NCBI GenBank assembly: GCA_026647565.1
Contig: JAPKGU010000002.1
Span: 1 to 64,000 of the forward strand
From: Phycisphaerales bacterium
Lineage (GTDB): Bacteria > Planctomycetota > Phycisphaerae > Phycisphaerales > UBA1924
Direction: 5' to 3'
Length of the DNA: 64,000 nucleotides
This document shows, one piece after another, positions 18,018 through 26,315 of this stretch. How positions within the stretch are numbered: the first letter of the stretch is position 1; each line of letters begins with the position of its first letter. Below the pieces are notes generated by a model. It worked only from the letters and a program-made list of their open reading frames with translations, did no database searches and was not told the origin of the DNA. The position numbers and the translations under genes are program-made.

Positions 18018-19775
18018 ATGACCCGCTTCGCATCCATCGCGCTCCAGATCGCGATTCTGCTCGGCCTCGCGTCCCCCGCCGTGGCCGACGACCCCCAGAT
18101 CACGCTGCAGGTGAGCGCCACCGACATATACGCCGACGACGTGCTCACGCTCGTCATCAAGGTGTCGCGCCATGACCAGCCGATCGGGACCATCGATCCG
18201 GCCTTCGATGCCAGCAACGACTTTGAGTTCTCTCAAGGGTCCGTCATGCAGGGAAGCCAGACGACCGCTCGCCTCGACGGCAACCGGGCCGTGCGCGCCG
18301 TTCGATTCGACACCAGCATCCAGTACTCGCTCTCACCGAGGCGAACCGGCACGCTCACCATCCCCGCGGCAACCATCGAGATCGACGGCACTCAGTATCG
18401 CACCAATCCCGTGGAGATCCGCGTCTCCACGCCCCCCGTCGCAGACTTCGCGACCGTCTCGCTCCTGCCCACGGATACGGTGGCCTATGTCGGGCAGGCG
18501 ATTCCGATGCGGCTCGCGTGGGAGATCAACAGAGACATCGAAGACGGTCGAATGATCGGAGACGACCTCCCATTGGGCGCCGAGATCTTCTCCGCTGCGC
18601 CGACCGCTGCCGACGTCCAGAGCTCCACTTCGCTCAACTTCATGGGCAAGTCGATCCCCGCTGCTGTCACCCGGAGCACCGGCGGCGTCGGTCTCAAGGT
18701 GGATGCGCCCTTCCGAGTCGTCTTCGACACGCCCGGCTTCCACACCCTGGGCCCCGTCGGCGTCGTCTTCACCGCTCGCCAGGGCAACGCAACACGAAGA
18801 TTCTCCGCCGAGTCCCAGCCCGTCACCGTCGACGTGCGCCCCCTCCCCGAGCGGAACCGCCCGGAGACCTTCAGCGGCATCGTCGGGCCATGCGAGATCC
18901 AGACGAGTCTCTCTTCCTCCTCGATGCGAGTCGGCGATCCCGTCACGCTCACGGTCCGGCTCAAAGGTGAACTCCCACCCTCACGTCTTCCCGCGCCGGC
19001 CGTCCACCTTCAGAAGTCGATCACCGAGGCGCTCCGCCTCGCACCTGGCGGCTGGGTCGACGGAGGCGAGCAGGGCGAGTGGCGGGTGTACAGCATGACC
19101 GTGCGCCCCCAGATCCCCGCGCTCAAGGAGGTGCCGCCGATCGAGGTTTCGTACTTCGATCCCGCGTCGGCCGAGTATCGCGTCGCAAAGAGCAGACCCA
19201 TCCCTGTCACCGTCGAGGCGTCTCGACAGGTCACCGCCGCCGACGCGATCGGTGCTGGCGGGCGAGCGATCGCGCCGGAGACGCTCCCCAGCGCCGAACC
19301 CGGCATCCGCGCCAACCAGACCGGCAAGGATCGGCTGATCCAGGAGTCGTTCGACCTCGACGCACGTCTCCGATCCCCGATCGTGTTCGGCGTCCTCATC
19401 GGCGCGCCGGGCCTATGGACCGTCGTCGCAGGCACCGCGTTCATCGCACGCCGCTCCAGCCCCGCAAGACGCCGCAGAGCCAGACTCCTCCGGTCCGCTG
19501 GTTCTCTCGCTCGTTCCGCCGATCCGAGCCGACGGGCGCTCGCCGCCCGATCCTTCGTCGCGGCACACACGGACCTCGATCCCGAAGCCGTCACCATGCT
19601 CGATGCCGAACGCCTTCTCGAATCAACGCACACGGAGGACCGAGTGACCATTCTGAACGCTCTCAGGGACGCCGAGGCCGTCGACTTCGGGCGGGCGCCG
19701 CCCCCCTCGCCATCGGGGACGAACCTCCGCGGCGCGATCCGCTCGCTTGCACGCCGCCTGGAGGACCAGGCATGA
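18018..19775 (+). CDS. batD: BatD-like oxygen tolerance protein
   Basis: This 585-residue protein has a signal peptide (cleavage after AVA), a run of Ig-like beta repeats typical of BatD (ITLQVSATDIYADDVLTLVIKV; later CEIQTSLSSSSMRVGDPVTLTV), one TM segment at about 455-480, and a cytoplasmic helical tail. BatD is expected to be anchored in the membrane with its bulk in the periplasm. It starts 4 bp after batC and overlaps the next gene by 4 bp. Confidence 0.86.
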   Translation: MTRFASIALQIAILLGLASPAVADDPQITLQVSATDIYADDVLTLVIKVSRHDQPIGTIDPAFDASNDFEFSQGSVMQGSQTTARLDGNRAVRAVRFDTSIQYSLSPRRTGTLTIPAATIEIDGTQYRTNPVEIRVSTPPVADFATVSLLPTDTVAYVGQAIPMRLAWEINRDIEDGRMIGDDLPLGAEIFSAAPTAADVQSSTSLNFMGKSIPAAVTRSTGGVGLKVDAPFRVVFDTPGFHTLGPVGVVFTARQGNATRRFSAESQPVTVDVRPLPERNRPETFSGIVGPCEIQTSLSSSSMRVGDPVTLTVRLKGELPPSRLPAPAVHLQKSITEALRLAPGGWVDGGEQGEWRVYSMTVRPQIPALKEVPPIEVSYFDPASAEYRVAKSRPIPVTVEASRQVTAADAIGAGGRAIAPETLPSAEPGIRANQTGKDRLIQESFDLDARLRSPIVFGVLIGAPGLWTVVAGTAFIARRSSPARRRRARLLRSAGSLARSADPSRRALAARSFVAAHTDLDPEAVTMLDAERLLESTHTEDRVTILNALRDAEAVDFGRAPPPSPSGTNLRGAIRSLARRLEDQA

Positions 19776-20602
19776 TCCGATTCCTGCTCCTGCTCACCTC
19801 CATCATGCTCGGGCCCCACGCCCTCGCTTCGGAACCGGATCTCGCACGAGCGCACCAGCGGCTCACCGAGGCCGATCGCCGGTTCGAGTCGGCGCTCGAG
19901 GGACGGGCCAAGGGGAACTCCAGCGCGACCGACGACTTCCTCGCCGCGGCACGCGCGTACGAGTCCGTCGCCGCCATGGGCTTCCAGAACCACGCGCTCC
20001 TGGCCGACGCGGGAAACGCATATCTGCTCGCGGGAGATCTGGGGCGTGCCGTGCTCGCGTTCAGGCGTGCCGATCTGCTCGCGCCGAACGATCGCGCCGT
20101 GCGAGACGGACTCGCCCAGGCTCGATCCATGATCCAGGTGGCCGTCAAGAAGGACCGAAGGAACCGCACCACCGACGCGCTCCTCGCGTGGAGGCCCTTC
20201 GTCAGCAGGAACGCGATGCTCGTCGCCGGCCTGACGCTCTACGCCGGCGCGTGGGCCGTCGCCATCGCTCGCGTGTTCTCCCACCGGCACGTGCCCGGAT
20301 GGCTCGGAGTCTCGTGCGCCGTCCTCGCGGGAGCCGCCGGCCTCGTGCTTGTCCTCGATCGACGACACAACGACGGCAGGTCCTCGGGCGTCGTCATCGC
20401 CGACGGCGTCACGGCGAGGAACGGCCCCAGCGGTGCCGTCTACGCGCCGACCTTCACGACGCCCCTCCGTGCCGGCGTCGAACTCCGGATCATCGAACTC
20501 CGCGACGGCTGGTACCAGGTCGAACTCGCCGATGGGCGGCGCACCTGGCTCCCCGCGCCGGCGATCGAGCCGATCGAGCCGTGGTCCTCATCCGCGATGT
20601 GA
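19772..20602 (+). CDS. batE: BatE-like TPR and SH3 domain membrane protein
   Basis: This 276-residue protein has a signal sequence (cleavage after ALAS), TPR units (about 60-120), two TM helices (about 145-195) and a C-terminal SH3-like domain (GVVIADGVTARNGPSGAV...WYQVELADGRRTWL). This matches BatE/aerotolerance proteins that end the operon. The ATG overlaps the batD stop (ATGA). The stop lies 7 bp from a convergent gene. Confidence 0.82.
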   Translation: MIRFLLLLTSIMLGPHALASEPDLARAHQRLTEADRRFESALEGRAKGNSSATDDFLAAARAYESVAAMGFQNHALLADAGNAYLLAGDLGRAVLAFRRADLLAPNDRAVRDGLAQARSMIQVAVKKDRRNRTTDALLAWRPFVSRNAMLVAGLTLYAGAWAVAIARVFSHRHVPGWLGVSCAVLAGAAGLVLVLDRRHNDGRSSGVVIADGVTARNGPSGAVYAPTFTTPLRAGVELRIIELRDGWYQVELADGRRTWLPAPAIEPIEPWSSSAM

Positions 20603-20609
20603 TCCACCG

Positions 20610-22823
20610 TCAGGACACCGAAATCCGCGACACGTTCTGGATCAGCCAGTTGTCCGCGTTCAGCGTCGGCTCCCAGAAGACCCTCGTCAGCTCGGTCGCG
20701 GCGTTGCGCCCGAAGATGTTGATGGATCCGTCCGCGAGCACCTGCGCGCGAAGCGCCCCGACCGGTCGAGCAATCGAAGCGTCGTCTCCCTCGGTCAGCT
20801 CACGGATCTTCCACGTATTGTCCGAGTTCGGCACCCACCAATAGAGCGTGACCTCTCCGTTGCCCTTGATTCCCGCGATGTTCAGGCCGCCGTCCGGCGT
20901 ATGGAACGCCACGATCGACTCACCGTCGAGCGTCGGGCCTGTGGCCGCGTTCGTGAGGTCCGAGGTCGCCCAGAACCCGGCGAATCGCGGGATCCACCAC
21001 GTGGTGATGACCCGGCCCGTTCCGTCGACGCCCACAATGTTGATGCCCTTCCATCGCGTCTGATAGACCGTCAGCCCGCCGCTGAAGGGCGGCGCGCCCG
21101 TGATGGTGCTCAGATTGGAGAGCACCCAGTACCCTTCCGTCCTGTTGCTGTTCCAGATCACCTCGATCTGGCCGCTCGCGTTCAAGCCCGCGATATTCTG
21201 GCCATTCCACGGCGTCACGTAGCTCGTCAGAGGGCCGACAAACGCGGGCATCTCCTTGCCCAACGGCCGCAGAAACTCGTCCGCGACATCGTTGAACGAA
21301 TACGCGTAGTTCCCCTGGTTGACGGCACCCGTCTGCCTGTACATCACCAGGTCGCCGTCCGCGGCCAATCCCGCGATCGTCACCTGCTTCGTCGAGTCCG
21401 CCGACACGAACTGCGTGAGACCCGAGACGATCGGCTGGGCGCCGCCGATCTCGCCCGTCAGGTTCCGCACGCTCCACGAACCCGTCTGTGATCGCTGGTA
21501 CAGGTAGACGCCGGAAGCGGTCGGCACAGCGACATACAGCTTCCCGTCCTTGCTGTCCGTCCACGAGGCGATCTCAAGCCCAGGATCGGTCTGAGGCGAC
21601 GTGCCCCCCGCCTCCGCGATGAGGTCGAACTCTCGCCACACGCCGTCGTTCCCGAGGATGAACGCCAGCGGCCTGCCCGTCCCGGTCTCCAGGATCGCGT
21701 CCGAGCCGAGGATCGTGTTCGTGATCGTGCCGAGCGGCGTGAACCGCGTCGCGAGCCCCGCGAATCGAGCCGCGTTCCCTGACGCGGTGACCATGCTCGT
21801 CGGAAGGAGCGTCGACCCGTTCGGCGAGACCGTCAACTCGATGCGCGCCGGCGAACCCGCAAGCTGCACCGACACCGTGCTCCCCAGCAACGTCCACGTG
21901 GCCGACACCCCGCCGGAGAGGTCTCCCGCGTCGTAGTCCGCAAGCCCGTACACCACCGCGGTGCCGTTCGCGCGAAGGTCAAGGAACTGCGCCCCGATAC
22001 CGGCGTCACCCGTCGAGAAGAACTCCTTCGCCGCCGCGCTCGCCGCCCCGATGCCCAGCCGGTATCCCCCCGCGACCTCCGGGACCGTCGCCTCGGCATC
22101 CGCACGGACAGCGACGCCGAACGACAGGTCGCCATCCGAAGAGGCCATGTCAACGGTGAGCAGGACCGACTTGTCCTTGCTCAGGTACAGGAACTCCTTC
22201 TTGCTGGTCTGGAACTGGCCCCCGTCGCCGATCGCCGTCACCTCGGTCGTGCGAGCGATCGGAACTGCTCCGTCACCCGTTGCGAACCAGACGAGGAAGT
22301 TCCCCGACGCGACCAGCGATCCGTTCAGGACCGACGCTACCCCGGTGTTCGGACTCCATTGGAAGACGGTCCAGATCCAGTTCCCTTGAAAGTCAGACTG
22401 CGTGATCGCCGTCTCCGGACGCTCGATCATGTTCCAGAGGTACGCATCGGTCGTCGTGTCATCCACCCCGGCGTACCACCCCGCCGGGTACCCGCGATTG
22501 CTCCAGAAGTTCGCGCCGATCTCAACGTCCGCCGGAGTCCCCGCCGGCGTGGGCCTTAGGAACAAGCCCCCGAGATCCCGCTGCTCCACCCATTCCCGAT
22601 CGAGCGGCACGCCCGCGTCCCGGCCCGTGGCGCCCGACGAGAAGACCGTTCCCCCCGCCAGACCGCTCGCCGTCGCAGTGCCCTCGATGATCACGGCAAC
22701 CGTTGTGGTGCCGATCCGCTCGAACCCCGTCCCGACAAACCCCGCGAGCAGCCGCCGCGGCTCAAGCTCCACGCACTCGAACGCAACCGCCACGCTCCGT
22801 CCGCTGCCAGCATCTCGCGCCAT
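20610..22823 (-). CDS. Planctomycete surface protein with LEPRRLLA motif and repeat module
   Basis: The protein has 737 residues from the start at 22823, which has GGGAG seven bases upstream; an in-frame extension of 94 codons upstream is possible but poorly supported. LEPRRLLA (residues 20-27) is the N-terminal sorting/secretion motif found in many planctomycete surface proteins. A beta-rich central part follows. The last 300 or so residues are repeats with LSTITGAP, WKGIN, TWWIPRF and GGLNIAG. The same module ends the divergent neighbour. No enzyme motif is seen; the repeats may form a propeller. Confidence 0.75.
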   Translation of the reverse strand: MARDAGSGRSVAVAFECVELEPRRLLAGFVGTGFERIGTTTVAVIIEGTATASGLAGGTVFSSGATGRDAGVPLDREWVEQRDLGGLFLRPTPAGTPADVEIGANFWSNRGYPAGWYAGVDDTTTDAYLWNMIERPETAITQSDFQGNWIWTVFQWSPNTGVASVLNGSLVASGNFLVWFATGDGAVPIARTTEVTAIGDGGQFQTSKKEFLYLSKDKSVLLTVDMASSDGDLSFGVAVRADAEATVPEVAGGYRLGIGAASAAAKEFFSTGDAGIGAQFLDLRANGTAVVYGLADYDAGDLSGGVSATWTLLGSTVSVQLAGSPARIELTVSPNGSTLLPTSMVTASGNAARFAGLATRFTPLGTITNTILGSDAILETGTGRPLAFILGNDGVWREFDLIAEAGGTSPQTDPGLEIASWTDSKDGKLYVAVPTASGVYLYQRSQTGSWSVRNLTGEIGGAQPIVSGLTQFVSADSTKQVTIAGLAADGDLVMYRQTGAVNQGNYAYSFNDVADEFLRPLGKEMPAFVGPLTSYVTPWNGQNIAGLNASGQIEVIWNSNRTEGYWVLSNLSTITGAPPFSGGLTVYQTRWKGINIVGVDGTGRVITTWWIPRFAGFWATSDLTNAATGPTLDGESIVAFHTPDGGLNIAGIKGNGEVTLYWWVPNSDNTWKIRELTEGDDASIARPVGALRAQVLADGSINIFGRNAATELTRVFWEPTLNADNWLIQNVSRISVS

Positions 22824-23229
22824 GACCCGACTCCCGGCACCCTGCGAGGCGCCCGATCCCGACAACACCAGGTCCCCACGAGTTCTTCCGCTTCCCCCTG
22901 CGACCGCGCCTCGGACCGCCCGGAACAGGGTCCGAGGTCCGATCGAGTCCCATGACATCATACCAAACAGACGATGTCCCGACGCTTGTCCCGTCGTGCG
23001 GATGCCGAAAATGATCGACCGACGGGGTTCGTCCACGTCACGGATAACGCACACGACGCCCGGAAACTGCGTCTCGGCCGCCAGAGTCGGCATCCGACTT
23101 GACATCAGGTGCGAAAGTGTCCAATGTTACTGGTGGGAGGGGAATGCTCGGGCCGACCGCCCGGGCAATGGTCGGGGTGACGCGCCGCGAACCCCGCCGC
23201 CTGCCAGAGAGGACGATCGGAGGACCGCA
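22824..23229. other. Intergenic region between divergent surface-protein genes
   Basis: This 406-bp gap separates two divergently transcribed genes that share a C-terminal module, so both promoters should be here unless the left gene starts further upstream. A TTGACA hexamer sits at 23099-23104 on the + strand, but no good -10 box follows at 16-18 bp. No RNA gene or repeat was recognised. Confidence 0.4.
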
Positions 23230-25056
23230 ATGTCCCACATCCGGCATCAATCCGGCCGTTTCCCCGTCAGCACACCGGCGTTCGGCTCCATGGTTGCCGA
23301 GACGCTGGAGCAGCGCACGGTCTTGGCCGCGCCGTTCCCGTTCAACCCCAACCACACCCTCGTTGAGCTTCAGACAACGCTCGGCAACATCCGCATCGAG
23401 CTCTTCGACGACGTGACACCCCTCGCCGTCGCCAACTTCCTGTTCCTCGTCAACAACAACCGTTACGACGGCTCCTTCTTCCACAGGCACGCCACCAACT
23501 TCGTCATCCAGGGGGGCGGATACACATTCGACAGCGACGACGGCCTGGGGGACGTGCAGGACAACGGCACCGTCAACAACGAGTTCAACCGGTCCAACCT
23601 CGCTCGAACCCTCGCCATGGCCAAGGTCGGCGGCAATCCCGACTCCGCCACCAGCGAGTTCTTCTTCAATCTCGCGAACAACTCGTCGAATCTTGACAAC
23701 CAGAACGGCGGCTTCACCGTGTTCGGCCAGGTCTACGACGACGAGTCCTGGGCCGTTGTCGAGACAATGCGCACAAAGGAGATCGTCAACTTCGGCGGCG
23801 CCTTCAACACCACGCCCGTCATGGACTCATTCGATCCAGAGGCCGGCGAGGTGGACGCGTCCTGGTTCATCTACATCAACGACGCCGTGGTGATCCACAC
23901 CGCCGAGGGCGTGCTCACGTCTCTCCTCAACGCCGTCCCGAACGTCACCGCCGGGCCGTCCGGCAGCGCCGTCATCGGCGTGCTCAACGAGCACGGCCAG
24001 ACAACCCTGTACCAGAAAGTGTCCGGCGGATCCGCATGGGTCGCCGTCGATCCCGACAGAGACCAGTCCCTCCCGACCCCCTCGCACAACATGGTCACGT
24101 GGCGAGATCCCAAGGACAACCGCTTCTACGCCGCCGTGCCGACACCCCAGGGCCTGCTCCTCTACACGAACACGTCCGCCGGCGTGTGGACCACGAGAAA
24201 CCTCACGAGCGAGATCACCGGCGCCGGCATCATCTCGTCCGAGATCACGCAGTGGCGCACCAATCCCACGCGAAACAACGTGGTGCGGATCACCGGTCTC
24301 CTCGCAAACGGCGACGTCGTCCAGTACGAGCAGACCGTCGCGACGACCTCACTCGGCTACCGCTGGAACTTCAAGAACCTGTCGGACGATCTCCGCGCGA
24401 TCGGAGCCACCACGCCCACGTTCCAGGGCCGCCTCATCGCCTACACGACCGCATGGGACGCATGGCACATCGCGGGGCTCGACGCCGCCGGACAGATCCA
24501 GACCATCTGGCGCGGGCCGCGCATGTCCCAGTGGGTTCTGAACAACCTCAGCACGATCACCGGCGCCCCAGCCCTCTCCGGAGGACTCACCGTCTACCTC
24601 ACAACTTGGAAGGGGATCAATCTCGCCGGCGTCGATTCCAGCGGCAACCTCCGCATCACGTGGTGGATCCCACGCTTCGAAGGCACCTGGGTCGTCACAG
24701 ACCTCTCTTCCGCCATCGAAGCCCCCGCCATCGATGGAGAGTCGATCATCGCGTTCAACACGCCCGCAGGCGGCCTGAACATCGCCGCTCGGACCACCGA
24801 CGCCAAGATCATCGTCTTCTGGTGGGTCCCCGGAGCACCGGGCAACCAGTGGCGAGTGCAGGACGTGAGCGACGCCGCCAGCAACGTCGAGACCCCGATC
24901 ATCCCAGGCGGCGAACTCAGCGCCGTGGCGGGCGGGGACGGCGTCACGAGCATCGTCGGCAGAGGCCCGGACGGCGCCGTCATCAGGTACTACGGCTCCG
25001 TCGTCGGGCAGACGTGGTTCATGGAGAACCTGAGCGACAACGCGACACTCGTCTGA
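23230..25056 (+). CDS. Secreted cyclophilin-type peptidyl-prolyl isomerase with surface motif and repeat module
   Basis: The 608-residue protein begins with a planctomycete surface motif, LEQRTVLA (residues 26-33). A cyclophilin domain (about 44-205) follows, with FFHRHATNFVIQGGGY (catalytic Arg of FHR) and FFFNLANNSSNLDNQNGGFTVFG. The remaining 390 residues are repeats with NLSTITGAPALSGGLTVY, WKGINLAGVD, TWWIPRF and DGESIIAFNTP. GGAGG six bases before the ATG fixes the start. The enzyme would catalyse proline cis-trans isomerisation outside the cytoplasm. Its repeats match the divergent neighbour closely, so the two have exchanged or duplicated this module. Confidence 0.87.
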   Translation: MSHIRHQSGRFPVSTPAFGSMVAETLEQRTVLAAPFPFNPNHTLVELQTTLGNIRIELFDDVTPLAVANFLFLVNNNRYDGSFFHRHATNFVIQGGGYTFDSDDGLGDVQDNGTVNNEFNRSNLARTLAMAKVGGNPDSATSEFFFNLANNSSNLDNQNGGFTVFGQVYDDESWAVVETMRTKEIVNFGGAFNTTPVMDSFDPEAGEVDASWFIYINDAVVIHTAEGVLTSLLNAVPNVTAGPSGSAVIGVLNEHGQTTLYQKVSGGSAWVAVDPDRDQSLPTPSHNMVTWRDPKDNRFYAAVPTPQGLLLYTNTSAGVWTTRNLTSEITGAGIISSEITQWRTNPTRNNVVRITGLLANGDVVQYEQTVATTSLGYRWNFKNLSDDLRAIGATTPTFQGRLIAYTTAWDAWHIAGLDAAGQIQTIWRGPRMSQWVLNNLSTITGAPALSGGLTVYLTTWKGINLAGVDSSGNLRITWWIPRFEGTWVVTDLSSAIEAPAIDGESIIAFNTPAGGLNIAARTTDAKIIVFWWVPGAPGNQWRVQDVSDAASNVETPIIPGGELSAVAGGDGVTSIVGRGPDGAVIRYYGSVVGQTWFMENLSDNATLV

Positions 25057-25088
25057 GCGGGCGCCACACCCTGAAACTCCACGCAAAA

Positions 25089-25112
25089 GGCCCCGAACCG
25101 CAGTTCGGGGCC
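25089..25112. terminator. Bidirectional intrinsic terminator
   Basis: A perfect 10-bp stem (GGCCCCGAAC / GTTCGGGGCC) with a CGCA loop lies between two convergent genes. AAAA precedes it and a pyrimidine-rich TCTCCCTT follows, so it can serve both strands. Confidence 0.85.
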
Positions 25113-25146
25113 TCTCCCTTCTCGGCTGGTGCGCCCGGCAGTCGGA

Positions 25147-26001
25147 TCACCCGATCCGATTCGGATCGAACTCCGACATGAAGTCCTTCTTCTTCCCGGG
25201 CTTCTCGTACTTGTCCTTCTTCGACGGCTTGCTCTTCGGCGCCGACTCCTGACCTTCCGCCCCCTCCGCGCCGTGCGCCGACTCCTGACCGCCCTCGTCA
25301 TCATCGTCCTCGTCGGGGCCGTCCTGATCGATCGCGTCCTGTGCCGCCTGCGCCTGCGCGTGGAGCTCGGCCTCGACCGCCTCCTCCGCGTCGGCAACGC
25401 CCGCGGCCTGCTTCTCCTTCGCGAGCTGACGCTTCAACGCCTCGATCTTGACCTTGTCAGGCGCCAGAATGATGCTCGCCTGCTTCCCCAGCCAGCGAGG
25501 GTCCATCTCAACCTTTGCCACGTCCGAAAGATCGCGGCAGATCTGCGCCAGCCGGTCCAGCCCGAGGCCCCTGTGCATCATCTCTCGCCCGCGAAACCGC
25601 TGCGTGATCTGCACCTTGTGCCCGGCCATCAGGAACCGGCGGGACTGATCAACGCGGATCTTCACATCGTGCGGATCGATCTTCACCGAGCGTCCCAGCC
25701 GCACCTCCTTCATCTCGGAGGACTTCGATGCGGCGCGGTTCTTCCGCTCCTTCTGGGAAAGCTCGAACTTGTGCTTCCCGTAGTCCATGATCTTGCACAC
25801 CGGCGGACGGGAATCCGGCACGACCTCAACCAGGTCGAGGCCTTGCTCCTGCGCCATGCGCATCGCCTCGTACGTCTCGATGACGCCGATCTGCTCATTG
25901 TTCGGACCGATCACGCGGATCGGTGAGATACGGATCATGTGGTTGACGCGGGTCCGCTGGATCGGCGGACCGGAGTCTCGGGAAAAGCGTCGAAGAGCGA
26001 T
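25147..26001 (-). CDS. infC: Translation initiation factor IF-3 with non-canonical ATC start
   Basis: IF-3 binds the 30S subunit and proofreads initiator tRNA and start-codon choice. The frame holds the N-domain (RVNHMIRISPIRVIGPNNEQIGV), the linker and the C-domain (RGREMMHRGLGLDRL). The first ATG (25938) would cut off the conserved RTRVN segment. In frame 21 codons upstream an ATC at 26001 follows AAGGAG with 7-bp spacing, and a stop codon lies just before it. IF-3 genes typically start with AUU or AUC, which allows autoregulation, so ATC is taken as the start (284 residues). A C-terminal extension of about 85 residues, acidic and then Lys-rich, is longer than usual. Confidence 0.93.
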   Translation of the reverse strand: MALRRFSRDSGPPIQRTRVNHMIRISPIRVIGPNNEQIGVIETYEAMRMAQEQGLDLVEVVPDSRPPVCKIMDYGKHKFELSQKERKNRAASKSSEMKEVRLGRSVKIDPHDVKIRVDQSRRFLMAGHKVQITQRFRGREMMHRGLGLDRLAQICRDLSDVAKVEMDPRWLGKQASIILAPDKVKIEALKRQLAKEKQAAGVADAEEAVEAELHAQAQAAQDAIDQDGPDEDDDDEGGQESAHGAEGAEGQESAPKSKPSKKDKYEKPGKKKDFMSEFDPNRIG

Positions 26002-26008
26002 GAGACAA

Positions 26009-26014
26009 CTCCTT
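26009..26014 (-). promoter_or_regulatory. Ribosome binding site deciding the infC ATC start
   Basis: AAGGAG on the minus strand lies 7 bases before ATC 26001-25999. No comparable site precedes the ATG at 25938, so this supports the rare start codon. Confidence 0.75.
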
Positions 26015-26315
26015 CAAAAATGAACGACAAGCGGCGCAACACGCGACACTCGCACGCTCGACAGCATGATGCCACAGACCGGGAACTGGCCAAACGGGCG
26101 CCGACTCATGCGTCCACACGACGCGAACCGGCGGACTGATTCAAGGCCATCAGCGCACTCCGTTACCCCGGATCAAGGTCAACAGGCCACACGCCCGTCG
26201 ACCACCCGACGACCGAAGGTTAACCGAACGAATCCCCCGAGGCAAGCCAATTCCCCAACCTTCTGGTGGAGCCGGGCACTCCCTCCGACCGGTCCACGCG
26301 CACACCAGAAGCCCA
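26015..26315. other. Intergenic region upstream of infC
   Basis: This stretch of about 300 bp lies between the end of the kinase gene and the infC ribosome binding site, both on the minus strand. It should hold the infC promoter and leader. No convincing -35/-10 pair, hairpin terminator or RNA gene was recognised. Confidence 0.4.

Noticed and set aside
22823-23105. N-terminal extension of the LEPRRLLA protein by 94 codons
   Set aside because: The extension has no signal-peptide character and no ribosome binding site, and the motif usually lies 15-30 residues from the start, as it does with the start at 22823.
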